Shown here: positions 25,233 through 34,042 of the stretch, piece by piece
Layout: every line of letters begins with the position of its first letter
Position numbering within the stretch: the first letter of the stretch is position 1
From: Micavibrio sp. UBA5572
GTDB lineage: Bacteria; Pseudomonadota; Alphaproteobacteria; Micavibrionales; Micavibrionaceae
Direction: 5' to 3'
DNA: 64,000 nt
NCBI GenBank assembly: GCA_002425415.1
Contig: DIMG01000016.1
Coordinates: 186,001-250,000 of the forward strand
Made by a program: the position numbers and the translations under genes
Notes under the pieces: model-generated
What the model was told of the DNA's origin: nothing
The model's input: the letters and a program-made list of their open reading frames with translations, nothing else
Database searches by the model: none

Positions 25233-26675
25233 TTATTGTTTGATGTTGCGAGGTCGGTCGGCGTAAGACCTGTTCAGGTTGTCTGTGTAAATATGTGGTG
25301 TGGTTTGTGTCACGGGGTTCGGGGCAAAATACACTATGTTTGATACTTCATTTGAATTCCATGGAGAAAAGTTTGTATTGGTGACACTGCGCGATGTTTG
25401 TGGAAACACTTCGCGGAATGTTTGATCGAGATTACGTGAAAAATCATCTTGAAAAACAGAATTGGCAATGACATTGGCCGTCATAAATCCGTCTGGTTTC
25501 AAGGCATCGCGCACTTGTTTAAAAAATTCTCGAGTGACCAGATGCTCTGGAATATTATGGAGGCCAAAAAATACATCGATCAGGATCAGGTCATATTTTT
25601 TGGTATTGTTGGTTAAAAAACCACGGGCGGGCATCGGATAAAAATGTTTATTTCCTCCCAGTTTTTTATTCAGAAAATATTTTTCAGAAACGTCTTTGAG
25701 TGAGCCGTCTATATCCACAAAATCATAGGAGTTGATGGTATCGTTCAGGCCAAGGGTAAAGCCGCCTGCGCCTAAGACCAGTATTTGTGCCGGTTGGCGT
25801 TCCGGCGGGATTGTGTTGATGAAATGATCTTCGATATAGCGGACATATTCATACGGTTTGCCGTCTTTATCAATGCCTGAAGATATAGAATTATTCAGAA
25901 GCAGCATTTTCGTACCACTTTCTTTGTCTTCGATAACGGCAATATTGTTATATTTATTGTTTTCTACAATATCAAAAATATCAAGGATGCGCTGGGCGTT
26001 CAAAGTATACGCGCCGATTATCAAACAGGCCGCATAAAACAAAGTTTTTTCACGACTGGATGATTTTGACAGGCTGATAAACAGGAATGCAGCCAGAATA
26101 ATGTTGATGGTGACTGTGTAGTGGACTCCGATATATGACATCAGCACCAGAGTGGTGAGCGTTGCGCCGACAAACGAGCCAAGAGTAGAGATAAACAGGA
26201 TTTTACCCGTTGTTTCAGCCAGTTTTTCTTTGGTAAAAAAATTACTGAGTAATGGTGTGGTTTGACCCAAAAGGAAGACGGGGGTTATCAGGAAAACAAG
26301 CGCGTAAAGCGTCGTTACAAACAGACGGTCAGGAGAAAGATTTGTAATGGTGGATTGGATAAAAATTGCAGATGAGAAGAAAGATAAACCAAAAAGAATG
26401 ATGACCGCAGAAATCAGAACGTTATAGGCCAGTTTGCGGCGTATGGTTTTGTTATATTCTTTTCCTTTGAGAGAGGGTTTGAACTGCCCACCAAAGTAAT
26501 ATCCAGCAGCCAAGGGTAGAAGAACCGCTGCAATAATGATCGAAACGGTATCTGTTCCGCTGCCGACATAGGGTGTTATGATCCGAATGGCCAAAAGTTC
26601 GGTTGAAAGGACAATGTAGCCTTCGATAAAAATAACGGCAAAAATATAGAAGATGGCGCGGGTCGATAATGTCAT
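25233..26675 (-). CDS. Membrane spermidine-synthase-like protein
   Basis: A 480-residue fusion: residues 1 to about 215 hold six to seven membrane helices (for example IFYIFAVIFIEGYIVL and LYALVFLITPVFLLG), and residues about 220-480 form an S-adenosylmethionine/spermidine-synthase-like Rossmann domain with ILVLGAGGFTLGL and DFVDIDGSL, then YDLILIDVF. Such proteins are annotated as fused MFS/spermidine synthases; whether they make polyamines is not established. It starts at ATG 26675 and diverges from the TraX-like gene over 76 AT-rich bases that must contain both promoters. Confidence 0.75.
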   Translation of the reverse strand: MTLSTRAIFYIFAVIFIEGYIVLSTELLAIRIITPYVGSGTDTVSIIIAAVLLPLAAGYYFGGQFKPSLKGKEYNKTIRRKLAYNVLISAVIILFGLSFFSSAIFIQSTITNLSPDRLFVTTLYALVFLITPVFLLGQTTPLLSNFFTKEKLAETTGKILFISTLGSFVGATLTTLVLMSYIGVHYTVTINIILAAFLFISLSKSSSREKTLFYAACLIIGAYTLNAQRILDIFDIVENNKYNNIAVIEDKESGTKMLLLNNSISSGIDKDGKPYEYVRYIEDHFINTIPPERQPAQILVLGAGGFTLGLNDTINSYDFVDIDGSLKDVSEKYFLNKKLGGNKHFYPMPARGFLTNNTKKYDLILIDVFFGLHNIPEHLVTREFFKQVRDALKPDGFMTANVIANSVFQDDFSRNLDQTFREVFPQTSRSVTNTNFSPWNSNEVSNIVYFAPNPVTQTTPHIYTDNLNRSYADRPRNIKQ

Positions 26676-26751
26676 TAAAGTCTCATATTGTTTCTACTTC
26701 TTAGTTTATCTTAAAAAAGATATACTATAAAATTATAATTTCGGGGTTTTT

Positions 26752-27555
26752 ATGTATCATTTTTCCTCTCGTTTTTCGCCATATCTGACCAGTTATGATT
26801 TTTTGAAATTTTTTGCCGTGGTCACGATGTTGATTGACCATGTCGGATTTTTCTTTTTTCCTGATCAGCCATGGTTGCGCGCTATTGGAAGGTTGAGTTT
26901 CCCTTGCTGGATGTTTCTGGTCGGATTCGCCAATACGCGCGCTGTTCCCAAAATGCTGGTTGGCGGGTGTTTGGCTTTGGTCGGTGTCAATTTTGTTTTG
27001 GGGCAGTATATTCTTCCGTTGAATATATTGGCGTTGATTATCCTGATGCGGCTGGTTTTGACCCCTTTGGCGCAGGTCGTGTTTAAAAGCAAGGAAGGTT
27101 TGTTTTATGCGTTTTTATTGATTTTGATTTTGGGGCTTCCTCTGGTTTCTTATGTCGAGTATTCGACATTTGGTATCTTGATGGTGTTGTTCGGGTTTGC
27201 GGTTCGTCATCGTGGAGAAACGTGTCTTGGGTTTTGGTCTGAGCGTATTTTTTCCGCAGGAGTGGTTTTGGTCTGTGTGGTCGGGCAGGTTGTTCCTTTC
27301 CATCTTTTGAATTGGATGGGTGTTGGGTATGGATTGGCCATGGTTGGTTTGGGTGTTGTCTTATTTCATTTTTCTGCGCAGGAATTTATCGAGTTCACCC
27401 AAAAATTCCCCAAGCCAGCGGTTTGGATTTTACAATTTTGTGGGCGCTATAGTCTGGAAATTTACGTTGTCCATGTGATAGTGTTTTATCTTGCTGCAAT
27501 TTATCTGGGGATCAAGGATTTGCGTTGGTTTGATCCTGATTTGTTTTATCGCTAG
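26752..27555 (+). CDS. TraX-family membrane protein
   Basis: A 267-residue protein with about eight membrane helices. The N-terminal SYDFLKFFAVVTMLIDHVGFFFFP and WLRAIGRLSFPCWMFLVGFAN match the TraX family (acyltransferase-like; F-plasmid TraX acetylates pilin). Chromosomal members are widespread and mostly uncharacterised. It ends with FCGRYSLEIYVVHVIVFYL, also typical. An acetylating role on the pilus encoded 15 kb away is conceivable but only from the family name. Its stop overlaps that of convergent yejF by 4 nt. Confidence 0.75.
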   Translation: MYHFSSRFSPYLTSYDFLKFFAVVTMLIDHVGFFFFPDQPWLRAIGRLSFPCWMFLVGFANTRAVPKMLVGGCLALVGVNFVLGQYILPLNILALIILMRLVLTPLAQVVFKSKEGLFYAFLLILILGLPLVSYVEYSTFGILMVLFGFAVRHRGETCLGFWSERIFSAGVVLVCVVGQVVPFHLLNWMGVGYGLAMVGLGVVLFHFSAQEFIEFTQKFPKPAVWILQFCGRYSLEIYVVHVIVFYLAAIYLGIKDLRWFDPDLFYR

Positions 27556-29189
27556 AAAGGTTTGGCGCGAAGATAGAGTGCGGCTTCCATCAAGTCTTGG
27601 GTATAGGTTTCTTTCGGATGGTCGAAAATGTCGGATGCTTTTCCGGATTCGACTGCTTTTCCGTCTTTCATCACCAGTATGTCATGGGACATGGCTCTGA
27701 CAACTTTAAGGTCGTGGCTGATGAAAATATAGGACAGATCGTGTTTTTCCTGAAGATTTTGTAACAGTTCAACCACTTGCGCTTGAACCGAGACATCCAA
27801 GGCCGAGGTCGGTTCATCAAGGATTATCATTTTGGGCTGTAAAACCAAAGCGCGTGCAATCGAGACGCGTTGGCGTTGTCCGCCTGAAAATTCGTGCGGG
27901 TAGCGGTGGCGTGTATCCGAATCAAGTTGGACATTTTCCAGCGCTTTGATGATTTTGTCTTCGCGTTCGGCTTTGCCCAGTTGTTTGAAATGAATGCCCA
28001 GACCTTCACCTATAATGTCGCCGATGCTCATTCTGGGAGAGAGTGATCCGAACGGGTCTTGAAAAACAATCTGCATATCTGCGCGGAGGTTGCGCAGGTC
28101 GTTTCCGGTCAGGGTTGATATATCATGCCCAAGAAAGTTTATAATGCCTTCTGATTTAATCAGGCGCAGCAAGGCAAGCCCCAAAGTGGTTTTTCCTGAT
28201 CCTGACTCTCCGACGATGCCCAGTGTTTGTTTTTGGCGCAGAGTTACCGACACATCATTGACCGCGTGGACAAATTGTCTTGTTTTTCCCATCAAACTTT
28301 TTTTGACCGGAAAGCGGACATGAATGTTTTTTGCGTTTAAAATAATGGGTGCGTTTTGGTTGGCTTGTTTTGTGAGTTGGCGTGGTTGTGCCGATAGCAG
28401 GAGTTTGGTGTAATCATGGGTTGGATTTGTAAAGAGTTGTTTCTTTTTTGCGTGTTCGACAATTTCACCGTGTTTCATGACACAAATATCATCGCACATT
28501 TTTTCTACGACTTTGAGGTCGTGACTAATCAGGATTAGCCCCATATTCAAGCGTTGGCGCAGGTCTTCGAGTAATTCGAGAATTTGTGCCTGTATCGTTA
28601 CATCCAGCGCGGTGGTTGGTTCGTCGGCAATCAGCAAGCCCGGCGTGTTGGCCAGTGCCATTGCAATCATGATACGTTGACGTTGTCCGCCGGAGAGTTC
28701 GTGCGGGTAAGATTTTAACCGGTCTTTCATTTTTGGTAAGCCCACCAGATCCATCAAATCGAGGACTCTTTTTTGAATCTCGTCTTTCGGGCTTTGCGGA
28801 TAGTGCAGTTCTATGACTTCTGCCATCTGGCGGTAAATTGTATGCAGCGGATTGAGCGAGGTCATCGGTTCTTGAAAAATCATGCCGATTTTATCACCGC
28901 GAATGGGTTGGAGCGTTTTTGCACTCGCACCAATCAGTTCCTGACCTTCAAACTTTATCGATCCCTTGGGATGGGATGCCGCAGGATAGGGAAGAAGTTG
29001 CAAAATTGACAGGGCGGTTACGGATTTTCCCGAGCCTGACTCTCCCACCAGTGCCAGACTTTTTCCTTTGTCCAAAGAAAAAGAAACGTTTTTGACAGCA
29101 TCAAAATCTGCGCCCGATGAGCGAAATCGTACGCAGAGGTCTTTGACTGAAAGAAGATGAAAAAGAGAATCCGGATTTGAAAAAGTCAT
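27552..29189 (-). CDS. yejF: Peptide ABC transporter ATPase YejF (two nucleotide-binding domains)
   Basis: A 545-residue double ABC ATPase. The first half has Walker A GESGSGKS, signature LSGGQRQR and Walker B LLIADEPTTAL; the second repeats GESGSGKT, FSGGQRQR and MIILDEPTSAL. Each half has the peptide-transporter extension after the ATPase core. Fused NBDs of this type energise the YejABEF importer for microcin C-like and other oligopeptides. yejE, yejB and yejA lie upstream on the same strand at 31286-38280, but a receiver-domain gene on the other strand separates yejF from them. Confidence 0.92.
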   Translation of the reverse strand: MTFSNPDSLFHLLSVKDLCVRFRSSGADFDAVKNVSFSLDKGKSLALVGESGSGKSVTALSILQLLPYPAASHPKGSIKFEGQELIGASAKTLQPIRGDKIGMIFQEPMTSLNPLHTIYRQMAEVIELHYPQSPKDEIQKRVLDLMDLVGLPKMKDRLKSYPHELSGGQRQRIMIAMALANTPGLLIADEPTTALDVTIQAQILELLEDLRQRLNMGLILISHDLKVVEKMCDDICVMKHGEIVEHAKKKQLFTNPTHDYTKLLLSAQPRQLTKQANQNAPIILNAKNIHVRFPVKKSLMGKTRQFVHAVNDVSVTLRQKQTLGIVGESGSGKTTLGLALLRLIKSEGIINFLGHDISTLTGNDLRNLRADMQIVFQDPFGSLSPRMSIGDIIGEGLGIHFKQLGKAEREDKIIKALENVQLDSDTRHRYPHEFSGGQRQRVSIARALVLQPKMIILDEPTSALDVSVQAQVVELLQNLQEKHDLSYIFISHDLKVVRAMSHDILVMKDGKAVESGKASDIFDHPKETYTQDLMEAALYLRAKPF

Positions 29190-29494
29190 GATTCAATTTA
29201 GAGCCTTTTGGTGGGTTTGGGCAAGAGGCAGGCTGTTCTGCTTCCTCTTTTCGTTTATGATTACCGTCATCACTATGAAAATTACGAAGTCATTGATTTT
29301 ATTACATTAGGACTAAATCACCTTATTTTTATAATTAAATTTTAAAATAATTGCATGATTTTGTATTTTTCTAAGTCTATTTGGGGTACAATGGCTCATT
29401 CCCAGTACGTTTTTAACTGAGTCGAAGTTTTTGTGGCTGTTCGTTGGTCATAAAATTTCATTTTTGAGTGCTAAACAAACAAGGGAGATACATC
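29190..29494. other. Intergenic region between yejF and receiver-domain gene
   Basis: These 305 bases are mostly AT-rich and contain the divergent promoters of yejF and the receiver-domain gene. A partly paired hairpin (AAGAGG ... CCTCTT, about 29224-29254) lies near the yejF side, and a TACAAT box about 29388-29393 could be a -10 element for the plus-strand gene, though no matching -35 is evident. I see no gene in it. Confidence 0.4.
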
Positions 29495-30043
29495 ATGATT
29501 CCATATCCAGAAGGTAAACGCGGGGCTTTTACTAGAGAAGGACTGTCCTTGGAGGTCGTCAACATCCTTGTGATTGAAGACAACGATCAGGATTTTTATT
29601 GTGTGCAACGTCTTTTGGATACTGTTATGCCGTGGGCGTGTCGTATCCAACGTGCGAAATCTGTCAGTGATGCAGAGAAAATCATGGATAAGGCAACGGA
29701 TAATGGCATTCATGTCATTTTACTTGATTTGGATTTGCCTGATTCTTTATGCCCTCAGGATACATATTCCTGTATTTCACATTATCATGAAAGATGTCCG
29801 ATTATTGTTTTGACCGGTGAGAATGATTATAATCTGGCATTAAATATGCTGGGGAGCGGGGCACAGGATTTTTTGGCTAAAGACCTTATTATTCTTAAAC
29901 CGGAATTGTTTCGTCGTGTCATAGAGTTTTCTATTGAGCGTCATCATAGTTTGCGTTCGGATCGTGATGAGATCGAAAAAGAACTCGAACAAAAATCAAA
30001 TCTTTTGCATTTGATGACAGGTGCATACTCTGTGAGCCATTAA
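29495..30043 (+). CDS. Single-domain response regulator (receiver) protein
   Basis: A 182-residue protein: a 22-residue N-terminal extension, then a CheY-like receiver domain (VNILVIEDNDQDF with acidic pair Glu28/Asp29, LLDLDLPD with phosphoacceptor Asp78, IVLTGEND, and FLAKDLI with the conserved lysine), then a charged helical tail (RDEIEKELEQKSN) that may form a short coiled coil. No DNA-binding or enzymatic output domain is present. The start is ATG 29495 because AGGGAGA lies six bases upstream; a frame extending to 29468 lacks this. The partner histidine kinase is not in the window. Confidence 0.85.
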   Translation: MIPYPEGKRGAFTREGLSLEVVNILVIEDNDQDFYCVQRLLDTVMPWACRIQRAKSVSDAEKIMDKATDNGIHVILLDLDLPDSLCPQDTYSCISHYHERCPIIVLTGENDYNLALNMLGSGAQDFLAKDLIILKPELFRRVIEFSIERHHSLRSDRDEIEKELEQKSNLLHLMTGAYSVSH

Positions 30044-30065
30044 AATCATGGGTGGGGCGTGACGG

Positions 30066-31262
30066 TTAGAGCGGGAGTACCCGTTGGGTAATCCCAGAAA
30101 AATATTCAATGACATCGGCTATGATTTCATCGTTGAAATCATATTTCGGGTGATGGAGGCCAAAATTGTGGGGGCTGTCCGGATCTTGAGGTTCTCCCTG
30201 ACCGAATATGGCGTAGCAACCTGGTTTGGCTTGGAGCATTGCGCCGAAATCTTCTGCCCCCATACTGGGTGGGAACTCTGTCAGAACTACGTCTCCTCCA
30301 AATAATGACTTTGCGACATCGGCACATAAGATCGATTGAATTTTGTCGTTTATGGTCGGTTCGTAGTTGCGTTGGTAGTTCAATGTTCCTTTTGCTCCAT
30401 GGGCATGGGAAATACCTTCGACAATTTCACGAATACGTTTTTCGGCAATGTCTCGAACTTTATTGTCGAATGACCGAACCGTTCCGTGCATTTTCACCGA
30501 AGACGGAATGATATTGTTTGCGCCTGTTCCGGCATTGAAATTTGTTATGCTGATGACGGCTGAATCTGCCGGATTGATTGTCCGCCCGACAATAGTTTGA
30601 AGTGCAAGAACAATTTCCGAGGCAATCACCACCGGATCAATACATTCATTTGGCATGGCTGCGTGTCCGCCTTTGCCTGTGATGTGAATTTCAATTTCAT
30701 CCGAGCTCGCCATAATGGGTCCTGATTTGATGTAGACCATACCTCTTGGCGCATAAGGCCAGTTGTGAATCGCGTAGACGCTGTCAACAGGGTACTTGTC
30801 AAACAGACCTTCTTCGATCATACGATAGGCTCCGCCGCCACCCTCTTCGGCGGGTTGAAAAAACAAATGGACTGTGCCGTTGAAATTTTTCGTTTCAGAC
30901 AAATATTTGGCCGTTCCCAATAGAATGGACGTGTGTCCATCGTGGCCGCAGGCGTGCATTTTACCGGAAATTTTTGATGCCCATTCTTGTCCCGATTCTT
31001 CTACAATATTGAGGGCATCTATGTCGCCGCGAAAGCCGATGGCTTTTTTCGAAGATGTGTTTTGCCCATGGATGGTGGCAACGATTCCTGTTTCTGCCCA
31101 GCCGCGTTCAAATTCAATGCCCCATTCGGTGAGTTTGCGGGCAATTAAATCAGAGGCATAAAACTCTTCGAAGGAGGTCGCCGGATTTTGGTGAAGCTCA
31201 TGGCGGCAAGTTTTGGCTTCTTCAACAATGCTGGTTAATAAGTTGTTGCGGGGGGTGGTCAT
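30066..31262 (-). CDS. M20D-family amidohydrolase/peptidase
   Basis: A 398-residue metallo-amidohydrolase of the hippurate hydrolase / IAA-amino-acid hydrolase subfamily. GFRGDIDALNI, HACGHDGHTSILLG (zinc ligands) and FQPAEEGGGGA (zinc-binding and catalytic glutamates), then AIHNWPYAPRG are all present. It cleaves N-acyl amino acids or small peptides in the cytosol. It starts at ATG 31262 with AAGGA eight bases upstream, 23 nt after yejE. Placement in a peptide-importer operon suggests that it processes imported peptide or acyl-amino-acid cargo. Confidence 0.9.
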   Translation of the reverse strand: MTTPRNNLLTSIVEEAKTCRHELHQNPATSFEEFYASDLIARKLTEWGIEFERGWAETGIVATIHGQNTSSKKAIGFRGDIDALNIVEESGQEWASKISGKMHACGHDGHTSILLGTAKYLSETKNFNGTVHLFFQPAEEGGGGAYRMIEEGLFDKYPVDSVYAIHNWPYAPRGMVYIKSGPIMASSDEIEIHITGKGGHAAMPNECIDPVVIASEIVLALQTIVGRTINPADSAVISITNFNAGTGANNIIPSSVKMHGTVRSFDNKVRDIAEKRIREIVEGISHAHGAKGTLNYQRNYEPTINDKIQSILCADVAKSLFGGDVVLTEFPPSMGAEDFGAMLQAKPGCYAIFGQGEPQDPDSPHNFGLHHPKYDFNDEIIADVIEYFSGITQRVLPL

Positions 31263-31285
31263 ATCCTTATTCCTTATCAGGTTTT

Positions 31286-32314
31286 TTAGAGCTTGGTTTT
31301 TCTGGGGTCAAAGGCATCGCGCACGGCTTCGCCGATAAATGTTAGCAGGGTCAGCATGATGGCCAAGGAAAAAAAGGCTGTTCCGCCTAGCCATGGGGCT
31401 TCGATATTGTTTTTCCCCTGTGCCAGTAATTCACCCAAAGAGGCAGAGCCAGGAGGCAAGCCCAGACCCAAAAAATCAAGTGAGGTCAGGGCGGTAATCG
31501 AACCGGTCAGAATAAACGGCATCATGGTCAAGGTTGCCACCACGGCATTGGGGAGGATATGGCGGCGCATCAGGGTGAAATTTCCAACACCCAAAGCACG
31601 CGCGGCGCGCACATAATCCAGCGAGCGGGCGCGTAAAAATTCAGCCCGCACAACATCCACCAGATGTGTCCATGAGAAGAGCAGTAAAATCAACAAGAGT
31701 GTCCAAAAACCCGGGACAAACATGGCCGAGAAAATAATCAAAATGTAGAGGCTGGGCAAAGATGACCAGATTTCAATGACGCGTTGGGCAATTAAATCAA
31801 CTTTGCCGCCGTAAAAGCCTTGAAACGCGCCTGCTGTGACGCCGATCAACGAGGAAAATATTGTCAAAGCCAAGCCAAATAATACCGAAATACGAAAGCC
31901 GTAGAGAACTCTTGCTACGACATCGCGGCCTTGGTCATCTGTTCCCAGAAGATTGTCCGAAGTTGGCGCTGACGGGGCGGGGGTCGGTAAGTTGTAGTTG
32001 ATGGTGTCGTAAGAATAGCGAACTGGAGGCCAGATAATTGTTCCGTCTTTTTCAATCAATTCCTGAACGTATGGGTCGCGGTAATCGGTTTCCGTTTCAA
32101 AATCTCCGCCGAAAGTTGTTTCGGGATAGGATTTTAAAAACGGGGTGTAGATGGAACCTTGATAGGTCACTAAAATCGGTTTGCTGTTGGCGATGACATT
32201 GGCGCACAAAGCCATGACCAGCAGAATCAGGAAAATCCACAGCGACCAGTAGCCGCGTTTATTGGCTTTGAATTGCGCCCAGCGACGGCGAGTGATGGGG
32301 GAAAAATCAAGCAT
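31286..32314 (-). CDS. yejE: Peptide ABC transporter permease YejE
   Basis: A 342-residue inner-membrane permease of the DppC/OppC type. An N-terminal membrane segment (WSLWIFLILLVMALCANVIA) is followed by a large periplasmic loop, typical of YejE, in which NLLGTDDQGRDVVARVLYGFR marks the start of the permease domain. The EAA-like coupling loop is RAARALGVGNFTLMRRHILPNA. It overlaps yejB by 8 nt. With YejB it forms the membrane channel of the Yej oligopeptide importer. Confidence 0.93.
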   Translation of the reverse strand: MLDFSPITRRRWAQFKANKRGYWSLWIFLILLVMALCANVIANSKPILVTYQGSIYTPFLKSYPETTFGGDFETETDYRDPYVQELIEKDGTIIWPPVRYSYDTINYNLPTPAPSAPTSDNLLGTDDQGRDVVARVLYGFRISVLFGLALTIFSSLIGVTAGAFQGFYGGKVDLIAQRVIEIWSSLPSLYILIIFSAMFVPGFWTLLLILLLFSWTHLVDVVRAEFLRARSLDYVRAARALGVGNFTLMRRHILPNAVVATLTMMPFILTGSITALTSLDFLGLGLPPGSASLGELLAQGKNNIEAPWLGGTAFFSLAIMLTLLTFIGEAVRDAFDPRKTKL

Positions 32315-33416
32315 TCGGGCTGGCCTCGAAATTGATGCGGGGGTCGACCATGACGTAGATGATGTCGCGGATCAAGGTAATGACTAATCCGATCAGGGCG
32401 TAGATATACAGTGTTCCCAGCACCACCGGATAGTCGCGATTGATGATGGATTCGTAACCCAGTAATCCCAGCCCATCCAGCGAGAAGATTACTTCGATCA
32501 GCAATGATCCGGTGAAGAAGATATGCATGAAAGCTGCTGGAAAGCCCGCAATGACAATCAGCATGGCGTTGCGGAAGATATGACCGTAGAGAACACGTTT
32601 TTCCGATAAGCCTTTGGCGCGGGCGGTCAGAACATACTGTTTGCCGATTTCATCGAGAAATGAATTTTTGGTGAGCATGGTCAAACCGGCAAAACCCGAA
32701 ATCACCATCGCGCAGACCGGTAAGGTCATGTGCCACATATAATCGAGGGCTTGTTCCCACCATGGCAGGGTTGACCAGTTGTCCGAAATTATCCCGCGCA
32801 AAGGAAAGACGTCAAAATAACGTCCGCCTGCAAAAAGGATAATGAGTAAAATCGCAAACAAAAAAGAAGGAATAGCGTAGCCGATAAAAATGGCTGCCGA
32901 TGTCCAGATGTCAAAGCTTTGTCCGTCTTTGACGGCTTTTTTGATGCCCAGCGGAATTGAGATGAAATAAATCAGCAGGGTTGACCAGAGTCCCAGTGAA
33001 ATCGAGACCGGCATTTTTTCCAGAATCAGATCTATGACTTTGGTATCGCGGTAGTAGCTGTCACCCAGATCGAAATGGAGGTAGTTTGTTATCATGATCC
33101 AGAAGCGTTCATAGGCTGGTTTGTCAAATCCGTACAGGGCTTCGAGTTCTTTGACGAATTCGGGATCAAGACCTTGCGAGCCTCGATATTGAGAGGATTG
33201 TCCCGTCATTTGTGCCGTCATATTTGCACCGTTTGCCATGTCGCCACCACCACCGGAAAAGCGCGAGGTGGCTTCTGCTCCGTGGCCTTGAAGTTGTGCG
33301 ATCATGCGATCCACGGGCCCGCCAGGGACAAATTGAATGACAACAAAGCTGACCAGCAAGATTCCGAAAATCGTCGGAATCATCATGGCGAGGCGGCGGA
33401 GGGTATAGTTTAACAT
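32307..33416 (-). CDS. yejB: Peptide ABC transporter permease YejB
   Basis: A 369-residue permease of the DppB/OppB type: the N-terminal helix (MIPTIFGILLVSFVVIQFVPGG) and the PGGPVD motif, a Gly/Met-rich periplasmic insert (about 45-80) and then a five-helix permease domain with TARAKGLSEKRVLYGHIFRNA as coupling loop. The insert is where YejB differs from DppB. It starts at ATG 33416, 17 nt after the phosphatase stop, and overlaps yejE by 8 nt. Confidence 0.93.
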   Translation of the reverse strand: MLNYTLRRLAMMIPTIFGILLVSFVVIQFVPGGPVDRMIAQLQGHGAEATSRFSGGGGDMANGANMTAQMTGQSSQYRGSQGLDPEFVKELEALYGFDKPAYERFWIMITNYLHFDLGDSYYRDTKVIDLILEKMPVSISLGLWSTLLIYFISIPLGIKKAVKDGQSFDIWTSAAIFIGYAIPSFLFAILLIILFAGGRYFDVFPLRGIISDNWSTLPWWEQALDYMWHMTLPVCAMVISGFAGLTMLTKNSFLDEIGKQYVLTARAKGLSEKRVLYGHIFRNAMLIVIAGFPAAFMHIFFTGSLLIEVIFSLDGLGLLGYESIINRDYPVVLGTLYIYALIGLVITLIRDIIYVMVDPRINFEASPNA

Positions 33417-33433
33417 TTCTGCATTGAATCATA

Positions 33434-34042
33434 TTATGGGCGGAGATTCCAGTCGGAAACGCGCCAGTTTTTGTCAAATTCCAGAATTCCGTATGCTCCG
33501 GTGGAGAGTTTGAGTGGAAAGTCGCGTCCGTTTTCGGTATGCGCCAGAGCAAAGCGGGCAATGCCGTTGCTGGTGACCGTCATAATCGTTTGGCCGTTGT
33601 GGTTGTTTGCGCAGTCTTTCAGAAAGTTTTGCCAGTTCAGCAATATTTCCGGTGGGCGGGGCGTCCAGCTTTCGGGCATGATCCCGTTTTTGTCCCAATT
33701 TTTTAGTGTGGCTTCGCCAAGACGGTCGATGACTTTGTTTTCCGGTTGGTTTTCGTCCACGCCGTAGTCAATTTCATTCAGGAAATCCAGTTGTTCGGAT
33801 GGAGCGTGGCATTTCATGGCAACACAGGCCAGTCGGGCAGTATCAATGGTGCGGCGTAAGCAGGACGTATATATGAAGTCAGGAATTCTGTTGGCCGATT
33901 TCAGATGGTGACCGAGTTTGAGTGCTTGTTCTTCTCCGGTTTGGGTCAGTTGCATGTCCGTTCTAGCGCCGACACGGGTCGGGGTTTGGTCTGTTTCAAA
34001 CGTGTTGCCGTGACGGGCAATGATGAGTTTAATAAGTGGCAT
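33434..34042 (-). CDS. Histidine phosphatase superfamily protein (second His absent)
   Basis: A 202-residue member of the phosphoglycerate-mutase-like superfamily. The phosphoryl-accepting ARHGNTF is at residues 9-15, and the general-acid region NEIDYG follows. The second catalytic motif, usually SHGG, reads TSNG here, so the second histidine is missing; this variant appears to be a subfamily feature rather than a random lesion, because the rest is well preserved. The substrate is unknown. It overlaps the O-antigen-ligase-like gene by 14 nt and precedes yejB, so a role in envelope sugar or lipid metabolism is possible. Confidence 0.75.
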   Translation of the reverse strand: MPLIKLIIARHGNTFETDQTPTRVGARTDMQLTQTGEEQALKLGHHLKSANRIPDFIYTSCLRRTIDTARLACVAMKCHAPSEQLDFLNEIDYGVDENQPENKVIDRLGEATLKNWDKNGIMPESWTPRPPEILLNWQNFLKDCANNHNGQTIMTVTSNGIARFALAHTENGRDFPLKLSTGAYGILEFDKNWRVSDWNLRP

